64,000 nucleotides of DNA from Caballeronia sp. NK8 (GTDB taxonomy: Bacteria; Pseudomonadota; Gammaproteobacteria; Burkholderiales; Burkholderiaceae). A program made the position numbers and the translations under genes. The notes beneath the pieces are model-generated. The model was not told the DNA's origin, searched no databases, and worked only from the letters and a program-made list of their open reading frames with translations. The DNA lies in NCBI RefSeq assembly GCF_018408855.1, contig NZ_AP024325.1, positions 1,302,001 to 1,366,000 on the forward strand, in the 5' to 3' direction. Shown here piece after piece: positions 8,430 to 16,359 of the stretch (positions are counted from its first letter, which is position 1; every line of letters starts with the position of its first letter).

Positions 8430-8912
8430 ATGCCGATTTGCTGCTTCTTTACACTCAATGGAAAGACTATATCCACCTTGCATTGCTCGGGGTATGGCAC
8501 GGTCGGAGCGTTCTCAGGCCACGGGCACGGCCGCGAAAATCCAGTTGAGGTCGCAACACCAAACGTCGGGCCGATTCCGCCGGGCACGTATTACATCGTT
8601 GACCGGCAGTCGGGGGGTGTAATGGGGTGGGCTTATGACGCCGCAGGAGAATACTTCGGGCTGACTACGGACCGCAGTAAGTGGTTCGCACTGTGGCATC
8701 CCGAAACCGGCGACACAACCATGGTTCAGGGTGTGAGGCGTGGCCAGTTTCGTCTGCACGCGGAGGGTCCATCGGCGCTCAGCGAGGGATGCATCGCGGT
8801 AGTAAATCCCGCGGAATTTGAGCTTCTTCAACGGCACATTCGGAAGTACCGACCGCTCATTGCGGTCCCGCGTTCGACGCTCATGGCCTACGGCACGGTC
8901 GAGGTTCGATGA
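8430..8912 (+). CDS. Tlde1/DUF2778-type L,D-transpeptidase-fold toxin (probable T6SS effector)
   Basis: The 160-residue protein has the DUF2778/Tlde1 layout: an N-terminal strand CFFTLNGKTISTLHCSGYGT, the block NVGPIPPGTYYIVDR, then FRLHAEGPSALSEGCIAV with His110 and Cys121 as the expected catalytic pair (the family motif is HP.G...S.GCI). Such enzymes act on peptidoglycan peptides in the periplasm of rival cells and are usually delivered by type VI secretion. There is no signal peptide, consistent with that. The stop overlaps the next start as ATGA, so toxin and neighbour are translationally coupled. No vgrG, PAAR or hcp gene lies in the window. The region just upstream (8238-8429) is AT-rich with no gene. 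Confidence 0.75.
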   Translation: MPICCFFTLNGKTISTLHCSGYGTVGAFSGHGHGRENPVEVATPNVGPIPPGTYYIVDRQSGGVMGWAYDAAGEYFGLTTDRSKWFALWHPETGDTTMVQGVRRGQFRLHAEGPSALSEGCIAVVNPAEFELLQRHIRKYRPLIAVPRSTLMAYGTVEVR

Positions 8913-9217
8913 AACAGAAGCTACTGATCGCGGCTCGCCTGATCACGTTCCTGCTCGTCGTGCACTATGCGGGCGCGCGCCTCGCCAATTTTCTCGTCTG
9001 TAGGTACATGACGGAGATGCCTGAATGGATGCATCAGACGATCCGCGTCGTGCTCGATAACACGGGTAACGCAGATATCCGCGAACCCGACGATCTCAGT
9101 GTGATCGCGCTTTTGTCGACGCTTGTCGCATGCTGGATCGCGGTCGCGATAGCGTTGATCGTGTTCTATAAAATCTCCCGGCAACTCGTCCACCGTTATG
9201 CCCGGGCGCTTCGATAA
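8909..9217 (+). CDS. Small two-TM protein, probable immunity to the DUF2778 toxin
   Basis: A 102-residue protein with an N-terminal membrane segment (LLIAARLITFLLVVHYAGA), a roughly 40-residue loop containing NTGNADIREPDDLS, and a second segment (LLSTLVACWIAVAIALIVFY). The likely topology puts the loop in the periplasm, where a cell-wall toxin acts. The ATG overlaps the toxin stop by four bases and has GAGGT upstream. A close paralogue follows at 9259. Immunity is inferred from the coupling and membrane topology; no conserved family name was recognised. Confidence 0.65.
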   Translation: MKQKLLIAARLITFLLVVHYAGARLANFLVCRYMTEMPEWMHQTIRVVLDNTGNADIREPDDLSVIALLSTLVACWIAVAIALIVFYKISRQLVHRYARALR

Positions 9218-9223
9218 AAAGCT

Positions 9224-9262
9224 TCAACGCTCTTGACCTACGGCACGCTGGAACTCTGTTGA
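9224..9262 (+). pseudogene. 13-codon remnant of a second DUF2778-type toxin gene
   Basis: Reading in frame, this stretch gives STLLTYGTLELC-stop. It aligns without gaps to the last residues of the intact toxin, STLMAYGTVEVR-stop. The remnant stop overlaps the start of the second immunity gene (TTGA) exactly as the intact pair does (ATGA). It is therefore the 3' stub of a former toxin gene whose remainder has been lost. Confidence 0.75.
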
Positions 9263-9576
9263 AACATAAGCTGCTGATCGCGGCACGCGTCGTCGCACTG
9301 TCGCTGATCATATTCCTCGGGGGCGTGCATCTTGCACGATTTCTTGCTTACGGCGTTTTCTACCAGATGCCGTTATGGATGTACGACACAATGCGTTTCG
9401 TGCTCGACCACACAGGCAATGCTGATTTTCGCGATCCCGACGATATAAGCATGTTGTCGATGCTGTTCTCGCTCATCGCTTGCTGGATCATGACGGGGAT
9501 TGTCATAGTCACGCTTTACAAGTTTGTGGTCAGACTCATTGATCGCCGTCACAACTCGCGCGTCGCGAAGCGTTGA
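9259..9576 (+). CDS. Second putative immunity protein, paralogue of the gene at 8909
   Basis: A 105-residue two-TM protein clearly related to its upstream neighbour: both begin MK.KLLIAAR, share RFLAY/NFLVC and MPLWM/MPEWM blocks and the loop NTGNADFRDPDDIS, and end with a basic tail. The start codon is TTG where the first copy has ATG, and the Shine-Dalgarno is weaker (TGGAAC). It may be poorly translated. An orphan immunity gene can protect against a variant toxin used by neighbouring strains, which would explain why it was kept after the linked toxin was lost. Confidence 0.65.
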   Translation: MKHKLLIAARVVALSLIIFLGGVHLARFLAYGVFYQMPLWMYDTMRFVLDHTGNADFRDPDDISMLSMLFSLIACWIMTGIVIVTLYKFVVRLIDRRHNSRVAKR

Positions 9577-9607
9577 CAGGAATCCTGGATCGCGACTTTC
9601 GACATCG

Positions 9608-10378
9608 TCACGAACCACTCGAAAAAAACCTCCCCACAATCTCATCCCGCAACTGTGTAACCTTCACGTCCCCCACCTTCCGCGGCCTCGCCAATCCCAC
9701 CTCGATCACATCCCCGATCCGCCCCGGCCGCGCCTCCATCACGACAACGCGATCCGAAAGCAGCACTGCTTCCTCGACATCATGCGTGACGAGCACCATC
9801 GTGATCCGCTCGCGCTCCCAGATCCGCTGCAATTCGAGCTGCAAGCGACTGCGCGTCAACGCATCGAGTGCACCGAACGGCTCATCGAGCAGCAGCAACC
9901 GAGGCCGGTTCACAAGCCCGCGCGCAATCGCGACGCGTTGCGCCATCCCGCCCGACAACTGATGCGGATAATGCCGCTCATATCCCTCCAAGCCGACGAG
10001 CGCGACATGCTCCGCCACCGCACGCGCTTTCTCCGCCTTCGAGAGCGGCGCATTGCGCAATGCGACGGCCACGTTCTGTTCGACATCGAGCCACGGAAAC
10101 AGCCGATGATCCTGAAACACGATCCCGCGCGACAGGTCCGTCGTCACAATGCGTTCGCCATCGAAGCCGATCTCGCCTTCATGATCGCCATCGAGTCCCG
10201 CGATCAGCCGCAGCAACGTCGACTTGCCGCAACCGCTCGCCCCGACGATACTCACGAACTCGCCGCTCGCGATCGACAGGTCGATGCGATCCAGCACCGC
10301 CGGCGCCGCATCGTCGTTGAAGCGCTTGCTCACGTGCCGCAGCGTCAGGCCGCTGCCCTGCTCGATTACCGTCGTCAT
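9608..10378 (-). CDS. Sulfonate/nitrate/taurine-type ABC transporter ATPase
   Basis: The 256-residue SsuB/TauB-like ATPase energises the importer encoded upstream. Walker A is GASGCGKSTLLRLIAGL, the Q-loop is GIVFQDHRLFPWL, the signature is LSGGMAQRVAIARGL, Walker B is LLLLDEPFGALDALTR and the switch His is in LVTHDVEEAVLL. An open frame continues far upstream in the same phase but only as the shadow of the permease genes; the ATG at 10378 fits the family length. It is the last gene of the five-gene unit that starts with the TauD-like gene at 14024. Confidence 0.92.
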   Translation of the reverse strand: MTTVIEQGSGLTLRHVSKRFNDDAAPAVLDRIDLSIASGEFVSIVGASGCGKSTLLRLIAGLDGDHEGEIGFDGERIVTTDLSRGIVFQDHRLFPWLDVEQNVAVALRNAPLSKAEKARAVAEHVALVGLEGYERHYPHQLSGGMAQRVAIARGLVNRPRLLLLDEPFGALDALTRSRLQLELQRIWERERITMVLVTHDVEEAVLLSDRVVVMEARPGRIGDVIEVGLARPRKVGDVKVTQLRDEIVGRFFSSGS

Positions 10379-10392
10379 TGTCTGGATTCTCC

Positions 10393-11175
10393 TCAAGCCG
10401 CGTGCGCTGCACCGAACCAGCGCCGCTGCACGCAGCGCGCGAAAGCATTCAACGCCCACCCCGTCAAACCGACCACGATCACGCCGAACACGACGAGATC
10501 CATGCGAAACTGCTCGCTGCCATCGACGAGCGTATTGCCGATCCCGCTGCCCGCGACCAGCAGATACTCCGCGCCCAAAGTCGCAAGCCACGAATAAATG
10601 AGCGCGAGATAAACGCCCGTGAAAATCGACGGCAACGCGGCGGGCAGCACGACATGCGCCAGCGTCTGCAACCTGCCATAGCGATACGCGCGCGCCACAT
10701 CGAGCCAGTTCGCGGGCACCGCGCGAATGCCATCGCTCGTATGCATGACCACGGGCACGAGCGCGGCGAGCGACAGGAACACGACCTTCGCGACATCGCC
10801 CAGGCCAAACCATACGGAAATCAGCGGAATCCACGCGAACAGCGACACTTGCTTGAAGGTGTTGAAGCTCGGCGCGATCGCGCGATTCGCCAGCTTCGAG
10901 ATGCCGAGCAATGCGCCGAGCGCGAGGCCGAGCGTCGTGCCGATCGCAAAGCCCGTCAACTCGCGCGCGAGCGATGCGGACAGCGCACGTACGAGCGCAC
11001 CGCTTCGCACCTGAGCCACGGCGGTATCCCAGACCTGCGCGGGCGACACCATCACGCCGTGCCCCACTTGCGCGCCGCGCGACACGAACCACCACACCGC
11101 CAGCGCGCCCAGCGGCAGCACGAGACCGCGCCACGATCCCTTGACGGCGCCCGCTTCCAGATCCAGTGTCGACAT
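10393..11175 (-). CDS. SsuC/TauC-type ABC permease, second subunit
   Basis: The 260-residue inner-membrane protein of the BPD-transport family has six hydrophobic segments and the cytoplasmic EAA loop ALVPVVMHTSDGIRAVPANW. It begins MSTLDLEAGAVKGSWRG. It is clearly related to, but different from, the permease encoded just upstream (11185-12009). It presumably forms a heterodimeric channel with that protein. Nine bases separate the two genes. Confidence 0.9.
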   Translation of the reverse strand: MSTLDLEAGAVKGSWRGLVLPLGALAVWWFVSRGAQVGHGVMVSPAQVWDTAVAQVRSGALVRALSASLARELTGFAIGTTLGLALGALLGISKLANRAIAPSFNTFKQVSLFAWIPLISVWFGLGDVAKVVFLSLAALVPVVMHTSDGIRAVPANWLDVARAYRYGRLQTLAHVVLPAALPSIFTGVYLALIYSWLATLGAEYLLVAGSGIGNTLVDGSEQFRMDLVVFGVIVVGLTGWALNAFARCVQRRWFGAAHAA

Positions 11176-11184
11176 GCGTTCTCC

Positions 11185-12009
11185 TCAGTTGGCCCGGCCG
11201 CGCTGCAGCTTGCGCTCGAACGCGTTGAGCAGGCGATCGGCCGCATAGCCGATTGCGCCGACGATCAGCACCGAAGCCAGCACGAGATCGAGCTGAAAGA
11301 GCTGACGGCCATACACGATCAGATATCCGAGCCCTTCCGACGAAGCGACCAGTTCCACGACAACGAGCGTGAGCCAGGCCTTCGTGAACGCGAGCCTCAC
11401 GCCCGTGCCGATGACGGGAATCGCCGCTGGCAAGGTCACGCGCGTGACGACCTGCCAGCGCGTATAGCGATACACCGACGCCACTTCCTGCAACGCGCGC
11501 GGCGATCCACGAAAGCCCTGCAGCGTGGACAGCGTGACCGGAACGAGCGCGGCATGCCCGATCAGCAGATACTTCAGCGGCTCGCCGATGCCGACGACGA
11601 TCATCAGAAACGGCAGCCAGCCGAGCACGGGCACCTGCACGATCGCGTTGAAGCTCGGCAGCACGTATGCCTCCAGCGTGCGGGACAAGCCAAGCAGACC
11701 GCCCAGCAGGATGCCGAGCAGCACGCCGCCGCCGAACCCGACCGCGGCGCGCGTCATGCTGGCGGACATATGCAGCCATAACTCGCCGCTCTTCACGAGT
11801 GCGCCGAGCGTTTCGAACACGAGCGCGGGCGGCGGCAGCACTTGCGCGGAAATCCATCCGTAATGCGAACCGAGTATCCAAAGCAGCCCACAAAGGATAG
11901 GCACGATCCACGGCAGCGCGGTCCAGCCGACCGTGCGCCATGCTTCACTCGACAACGGCCCGCGCGCACGAGTCGCGGGCAGGAATACGCGCGTCAGGGC
12001 GTTGGCCAT
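11185..12009 (-). CDS. SsuC/TauC-type ABC permease, first subunit
   Basis: A 274-residue integral membrane permease with the EAA-type loop ALVPVTLSTLQGFRGSPRAL and segments such as WIVPILCGLLWILGSHYGWI and LASVLIVGAIGYAADRLL. The ATG at 12009 directly abuts the TAG stop of the binding-protein gene (TAG-ATG, no gap), so the genes are coupled. Ordinary Ssu systems use one permease as a homodimer; two distinct permease genes in tandem are less usual. Confidence 0.9.
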   Translation of the reverse strand: MANALTRVFLPATRARGPLSSEAWRTVGWTALPWIVPILCGLLWILGSHYGWISAQVLPPPALVFETLGALVKSGELWLHMSASMTRAAVGFGGGVLLGILLGGLLGLSRTLEAYVLPSFNAIVQVPVLGWLPFLMIVVGIGEPLKYLLIGHAALVPVTLSTLQGFRGSPRALQEVASVYRYTRWQVVTRVTLPAAIPVIGTGVRLAFTKAWLTLVVVELVASSEGLGYLIVYGRQLFQLDLVLASVLIVGAIGYAADRLLNAFERKLQRGRAN

Positions 12010-13095
12010 CTATCGATTCTCCGCGACGCGTTGAACGATCGGCTTGCCGGATGCATCGAAGCGCGGCCAGTACGCTTCGAGGCTGAGCGACTTCAACGCC
12101 TGCTCCAGATACTTCGGCTCGAACCATCCGTTCACGCTCACAGGCTGACGGATCAGATTCAAGCGCAGCGCATCATCGGCGACGGACTGATAGCGCGCGA
12201 CGATGAACGGATCGATGAGCGGCGAATTGCGATCCTTCAACGGCTGATTCGCGTATTCGGACGCCCACGATTCGGTCGGAATGCCGGCCTTCGACCACAG
12301 CGCGAAAAGCGCATTGCGGTTCGCTTCATCGGATGACCATTGCGCCGCCTGAACGACAGCGGTCACCACCGTCTGCACGGTATCGGGATGCGCGCGCTCG
12401 AAGTCATCGAGCACGAGCAAATGCGCCTGACGCGTGAGTTGCAAGCCGCCGTCGCGCGATGCGTACACGATCTTCGCCAGGCCCTGACGTTGCAGCTTGA
12501 AGAGCGAGTAATCGAGGAACACGGCATCGACGCCCTTCGATGCGAGCGCGGCCTGCGCCGCGGCGGTATCGAGGTTGATCACGCGCAGATCGCGTTCGGT
12601 GAGGCCGTTTTCCTTCAGCACGTTATCGGCGACGAGTTGCAGATTCGTCCCACGAAAGAGACCCACGCGCTTTCCCTTCAGATCCTTGACGCTCTTGATA
12701 TCGGAGTCGGGCGGCACCGCGAGATAGACGCCCGCGCGCACGTTCGACGCCAGCAGCAGACGCGTCTTCAGTCCGTTCGCGCGGCCGATCACGGAAGGCA
12801 GATCGCCCTGATACGCGAAATCGATCTGCTTGTTCGCGAGCGCCTCGTTCACCGCCGGCCCCGCGCCCTTGAAAAAGATCCATTCGACTTTCACGTGCGC
12901 GGGCTGCAATGCATCCTCGACGCGATGCTGCAACTGCGCGGTCGCGGCAGGCGACCCGCCGAACGTGGGCGGATCGCCGCTGCCCTGCTGCGCCACGCCG
13001 ATACGCACCACGGCCGGATCGGCGGCATGCGCGGGACCGATGAGCGCCGCGAACAACGTCGCCGCGCCGATGAGGAGCCTGAATCGTAGTGTCAT
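12010..13095 (-). CDS. SsuA-like ABC transporter substrate-binding protein
   Basis: A 361-residue periplasmic binding protein of the aliphatic sulfonate family. It has a signal peptide (RLLIGAATLFAALIGPAHA, cleavage before ADPA) and family blocks VRIGVAQQGSGDPPTFG, VEWIFFKGAGPAVNEALAN, DFAYQGDLPSVIGRA and DLKGKRVGLFRGTNLQL. The start overlaps the dioxygenase stop as ATGA. The ligand is probably an organosulfonate or sulfate ester, as the partner is a TauD-type dioxygenase. The exact ligand cannot be deduced. Confidence 0.88.
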   Translation of the reverse strand: MTLRFRLLIGAATLFAALIGPAHAADPAVVRIGVAQQGSGDPPTFGGSPAATAQLQHRVEDALQPAHVKVEWIFFKGAGPAVNEALANKQIDFAYQGDLPSVIGRANGLKTRLLLASNVRAGVYLAVPPDSDIKSVKDLKGKRVGLFRGTNLQLVADNVLKENGLTERDLRVINLDTAAAQAALASKGVDAVFLDYSLFKLQRQGLAKIVYASRDGGLQLTRQAHLLVLDDFERAHPDTVQTVVTAVVQAAQWSSDEANRNALFALWSKAGIPTESWASEYANQPLKDRNSPLIDPFIVARYQSVADDALRLNLIRQPVSVNGWFEPKYLEQALKSLSLEAYWPRFDASGKPIVQRVAENR

Positions 13096-14024
13096 CGCGT
13101 TTCCTGCCTGACGATGCGGCTCCTGCGTCCATCGATACCCACGGGCACATCGCCGTGCACCGTCGCGCGGCGCACGACGCGATGCGCGTCGCCGTAATCG
13201 GCCACCGCGTAATGCTGCGTCGCGCGGTTGTCCCAGATCGCCACGTCGCCTTGCGTCCAGCGCCAGCGCACGGTGTTCTCCAGGCGCGTGACGTGGTCGT
13301 GGAAGAGTTCGATCAGACGGTCCGAGTCGCGCTGCGACAGGCCGATGAAACGCTGCACGAAGTGGCCGAGGACCAGCGTGCGTTCGCCCGTCTCCGGATG
13401 CACGCGCACGACCGGATGCTCCGTTTCATACAGCGTCGAAGTGAACTGCTTGCGATATTCGCGCTCGGATTCCGAATCGGGCGCGTTGCGCGTCGCGGCG
13501 TAGTCGTAGGCGTTCGAATGCAGCGCCCACAGCTTGTCGGCGAGTTCGCGCAGGGCGTCCGGCAGGTTCGCGTAGGCGGCGGCCGTGTTGGCCCATACGG
13601 TGTCGCCGCCCGCTGGCGGAATCACCACGCCGCGCAGAATCGAAATCTTCGGGTAGGCATCGACGAAGGTGACATCGGTATGCCATGAGTTCGCGCGCGT
13701 GCCGTGCTTCGAATCGAGTTCGAGCAGGCGGCTGCTGCCCGCAAGCGAAGGCACGGTCGGATGCGCGACGGTCTCGCCGAAGCGCGCGGCGAACGCTTCC
13801 TGCGCAGCGTCGTCGAGATGCGACTGGCCGCGAAAGAACAGCACTTTGTGATCGAGCAGCGCCTGGTTGAGCGCGGCGATGGCGTTGTCGTCGAGATCGG
13901 CGGAAAGCGTCACGCCGCGTACTTCCGCGCCGATGCGCCCGCCTATCGCGCGCACCTGAAACGGTTCATTCGACGCAGCGGGAGCGAGCGTGGACCCGGC
14001 GGCGAGCGTGGGGATATCGGCCAT
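13092..14024 (-). CDS. TauD/TfdA-family Fe(II)/2-oxoglutarate dioxygenase
   Basis: The 310-residue enzyme hydroxylates an organosulfur substrate so that it breaks down to an aldehyde plus sulfite or sulfate, using 2-oxoglutarate and O2. The facial triad is in WHTDVTF (His-x-Asp), with the distal His probably in GDAHRVVRR, followed by the Arg that binds 2-oxoglutarate. Other family segments are LLDHKVLFFRGQ and WRWTQGDVAIWDNRATQHYAV. It is the first gene of the importer operon. It may be a taurine dioxygenase or an alkylsulfatase of the AtsK type; the context does not decide between them. Confidence 0.85.
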   Translation of the reverse strand: MADIPTLAAGSTLAPAASNEPFQVRAIGGRIGAEVRGVTLSADLDDNAIAALNQALLDHKVLFFRGQSHLDDAAQEAFAARFGETVAHPTVPSLAGSSRLLELDSKHGTRANSWHTDVTFVDAYPKISILRGVVIPPAGGDTVWANTAAAYANLPDALRELADKLWALHSNAYDYAATRNAPDSESEREYRKQFTSTLYETEHPVVRVHPETGERTLVLGHFVQRFIGLSQRDSDRLIELFHDHVTRLENTVRWRWTQGDVAIWDNRATQHYAVADYGDAHRVVRRATVHGDVPVGIDGRRSRIVRQETR

Positions 14025-14142
14025 CGAAAAACTCCGTTGGTTATGCGTTTGTCGGATGCAGGCCGCATGGAATGCGACGGAAACATTGAAGCATCGACAG
14101 GACGTTCGACCAACGAAGTGTTTCGACTAAGCTTTACATCGA

Positions 14143-15234
14143 TCAGCGCGATGCATATTGCTGCAGGCCCGCGATACTTTCCCGGAGTTCCGCTTGCAGG
14201 CGCGTCATCAGCTCGGCTGCGGGCAACTCGCGCACGAGCGCGGCGGCCTGTCCCGCCCATTGCGCGCCGTAACCGAATTCGCCTTTCGCCTTGGCCGCCG
14301 CATGCAGCGACTTGCCTGCATCGTAGGTGACGGGATACGCGGGAATCGCAGGTGCTTCGGCGCCGCGCCCCAGTTCGGTGAACTTGTTGACGAGGCCGCG
14401 CGCACGGCGCCCGGAGATGGCGGCCGTGAAGGTCGTGCGGTTCGCCGCATCGCTCAGGATTGCGCGACGATACCCTTCATCGATCGATGTCTCCGTGCAG
14501 GGCACGAACGCGGTGCCGAGTTGCGCCGCCTGCGCGCCCAAAGCGAGCGCAGCCGCGATGCCCGCGCCATCCATGATGCCGCCTGCCGCGATCACGGGCA
14601 CATCGAACCTGCTGGCGAGAAGTCGCGTGAGCGCGAAGACGCCGAGGTTGTCGTCGTCGGCTTGCGGATCGAAGTTGCCGCGATGCCCGCCCGCTTCGAT
14701 GCCCTGCGCGACGATCGCATCCACGCCCGCCGCCACGAGCTGTTCGGCCTCGCGCAGATTGGTTGCGGAGGCGATCAGTTTGATGCCCGCGCCGCGCAAC
14801 GCATCGATATATTCCTTCGACGGCAGGCCGAAATGAAAGCTCACGATAGCCGGCTTTTCTTCGACGAACACCTCCAGCATCGCTTCATCGACGACGAAGC
14901 TCGTATAGATCTCGCTCAGCGTCGAAGGCGGCGTCGCGTCGTATCGCGCGAACACGGGCGCGAGCCACTCGGTCCATGCTCTTTCGACGGCGGCATCGGC
15001 CGTGGCCGGCGCATGACAGAAGACGTTGATGTTGAACGGCTTGCCGGTGAGTTCGCGCGTTTCACGGATCACCTTGCGTGCGCCTTGCGCGTTCATCGCG
15101 CCGACGCCGAGCGAGCCGAGGCCGCCCGCATTCGATACGGCCGCCGCGAGCGCGGGCGTGCTTACGCCGGCCATCGGCGCCTGAATGATCGGCGTGTCGA
15201 TGCCGAGCAGCGATGTCAATGCGTTCTTGCTCAT
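14143..15234 (-). CDS. Nitronate monooxygenase (2-nitropropane dioxygenase family)
   Basis: A 363-residue FMN-dependent TIM-barrel enzyme that oxidises alkyl nitronates to carbonyls and nitrite. Family blocks are DTPIIQAPMAGVSTPALAAA, NINVFCHAP, VDAIVAQGIEAGGHRGNF (phosphate and catalytic His region), PVIAAGGIMDGAGIAAALAL and GAQAAQLGTAFV. Start ATG at 15234 follows GGAGGACGCATATCC. An enoyl-ACP reductase (FabK) identity is less likely given the class-specific AQGxEAGGH motif. The LysR gene lies 29 bases upstream on the same strand and may be co-transcribed. Confidence 0.88.
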   Translation of the reverse strand: MSKNALTSLLGIDTPIIQAPMAGVSTPALAAAVSNAGGLGSLGVGAMNAQGARKVIRETRELTGKPFNINVFCHAPATADAAVERAWTEWLAPVFARYDATPPSTLSEIYTSFVVDEAMLEVFVEEKPAIVSFHFGLPSKEYIDALRGAGIKLIASATNLREAEQLVAAGVDAIVAQGIEAGGHRGNFDPQADDDNLGVFALTRLLASRFDVPVIAAGGIMDGAGIAAALALGAQAAQLGTAFVPCTETSIDEGYRRAILSDAANRTTFTAAISGRRARGLVNKFTELGRGAEAPAIPAYPVTYDAGKSLHAAAKAKGEFGYGAQWAGQAAALVRELPAAELMTRLQAELRESIAGLQQYASR

Positions 15235-15263
15235 GGATATGCGTCCTCCAGACTTTGCATGAT

Positions 15264-16178
15264 TCAGCGCGTGACGAGCTTCTCGACGATGAAGTCCACG
15301 AAAGCCCGCACGCGCGACGACAGATGCCTGCCATGCGGATACAGCAGAATGAACGGCCTGCTGCATCCACCAAATTCGCGCAGCACTTCGGTGAGCGTGC
15401 CCGCGCGCAAATCGTCCTCTACGGTGAAGCGGTAGATCTGAAAGAGGCCCGCGCCGCCGCGCGCGAGAGGAATGCCCGCGAGCGCATCGCCGGACGTGCC
15501 GTAGCCGCTTTGCGTCGTGATTTCCAGCGGCTCGCCGTTCTGCATGAAGAGCCACGGTACCGGGCGTCCGGTGCTCGGCATCTCGAACTGGATGCATTCG
15601 TGAGCGAGCAGATCCTCGATAGTCTTCGGCGTGCCCGCGCGCTTCAGATAAGCAGGCGACGCCACCACGACCAGTTCCGCATCTTCCAGCTTGCGCGCGA
15701 TCAGACCGGAATCGCGCGGCGCGCGTCCGCGTATCGCGAGGTCGAAGCCTTCATCGGCGAAATCGATGTTGCGGTTGCTCAGATGCGCTTCGACGGTCAC
15801 GTCGGGATAGCGCTTGCGAAACTCCGCGAGCAGCGGCAGTACGCGATAGTGGCCGTAAGGCGTCGGCATGCTGATGCGCAGCGCGCCTTTCGGGCTGGTC
15901 TGCTGTCCCGTCGCTTCGCGTTCCGCTTCCGCGAGACGATTGAGCGCGTCACGGCATTGCTCGAAGTAGCGGCGGCCCGCATCGGTCAGTCGAATCTGGC
16001 GCGTGGTGCGTACGAAGAGCCGCACGTCCAGGCGTTTTTCGAGCCGCGCGACGGAGCGGCTCACCGCCGCGGGCGTCACGCTCGCCGCCGTCGCCGCCAG
16101 CGTGAAGCTGCCGAGTTCCGCCGCGAGGCAAAAGAGCTCGATGCTGCCGAGAAGGAGATCGTCGAATTGCCGCTGCAT
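15264..16178 (-). CDS. LysR-family regulator, next to nitronate monooxygenase
   Basis: A 304-residue LTTR with an N-terminal winged helix (IELFCLAAELGSFTLAAT...VTPAAVSRSVARLEKRL) and a C-terminal effector domain of the CrgA-like subgroup (GALRISMPTPYGHYRVLPLL, GFDLAIRGRAPRDSGLIARK, YGTSGDALAGIPLARGGAG). It is transcribed in the same direction as the nitronate monooxygenase gene, which is unusual for an LTTR and its target, so control of that gene is only a possibility. Confidence 0.85.
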   Translation of the reverse strand: MQRQFDDLLLGSIELFCLAAELGSFTLAATAASVTPAAVSRSVARLEKRLDVRLFVRTTRQIRLTDAGRRYFEQCRDALNRLAEAEREATGQQTSPKGALRISMPTPYGHYRVLPLLAEFRKRYPDVTVEAHLSNRNIDFADEGFDLAIRGRAPRDSGLIARKLEDAELVVVASPAYLKRAGTPKTIEDLLAHECIQFEMPSTGRPVPWLFMQNGEPLEITTQSGYGTSGDALAGIPLARGGAGLFQIYRFTVEDDLRAGTLTEVLREFGGCSRPFILLYPHGRHLSSRVRAFVDFIVEKLVTR

Positions 16179-16301
16179 GTCAGATGGCTTCGCGTCGTTG
16201 TCGGTGCATCTTCCCTGCTTGCGCGCGCACGGTCAACCGACGCGATTTCACTTGAGTTGTTACGTGCGGGAACAGATCGATCGTGCCAGCCCCGAAACAC
16301 A

Positions 16302-16338
16302 ATCGCCCGCTTGTTCCACACGGGAAAAAGCGGGCGAT
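16302..16338 (-). terminator. Hairpin terminator after mmsA
   Basis: An 11-bp perfect stem ATCGCCCGCTT / AAGCGGGCGAT surrounds a 15-base loop, 22 bases past the mmsA stop. The minus strand beyond the stem reads TGTGTTTCGG, only moderately U-rich, so a rho-independent role is likely but not certain. Confidence 0.7.
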
Positions 16339-16359
16339 ATTCATGCGTTCATCGAGACC

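Noticed and set aside
9608..11941. A very long minus-strand open frame that appears to fuse unrelated arginine-rich sequence to the ABC ATPase
   Set aside because: Only the last 256 codons look like protein. The upstream part is antiphase to the permease genes and is high-GC noise; the real start is at 10378.
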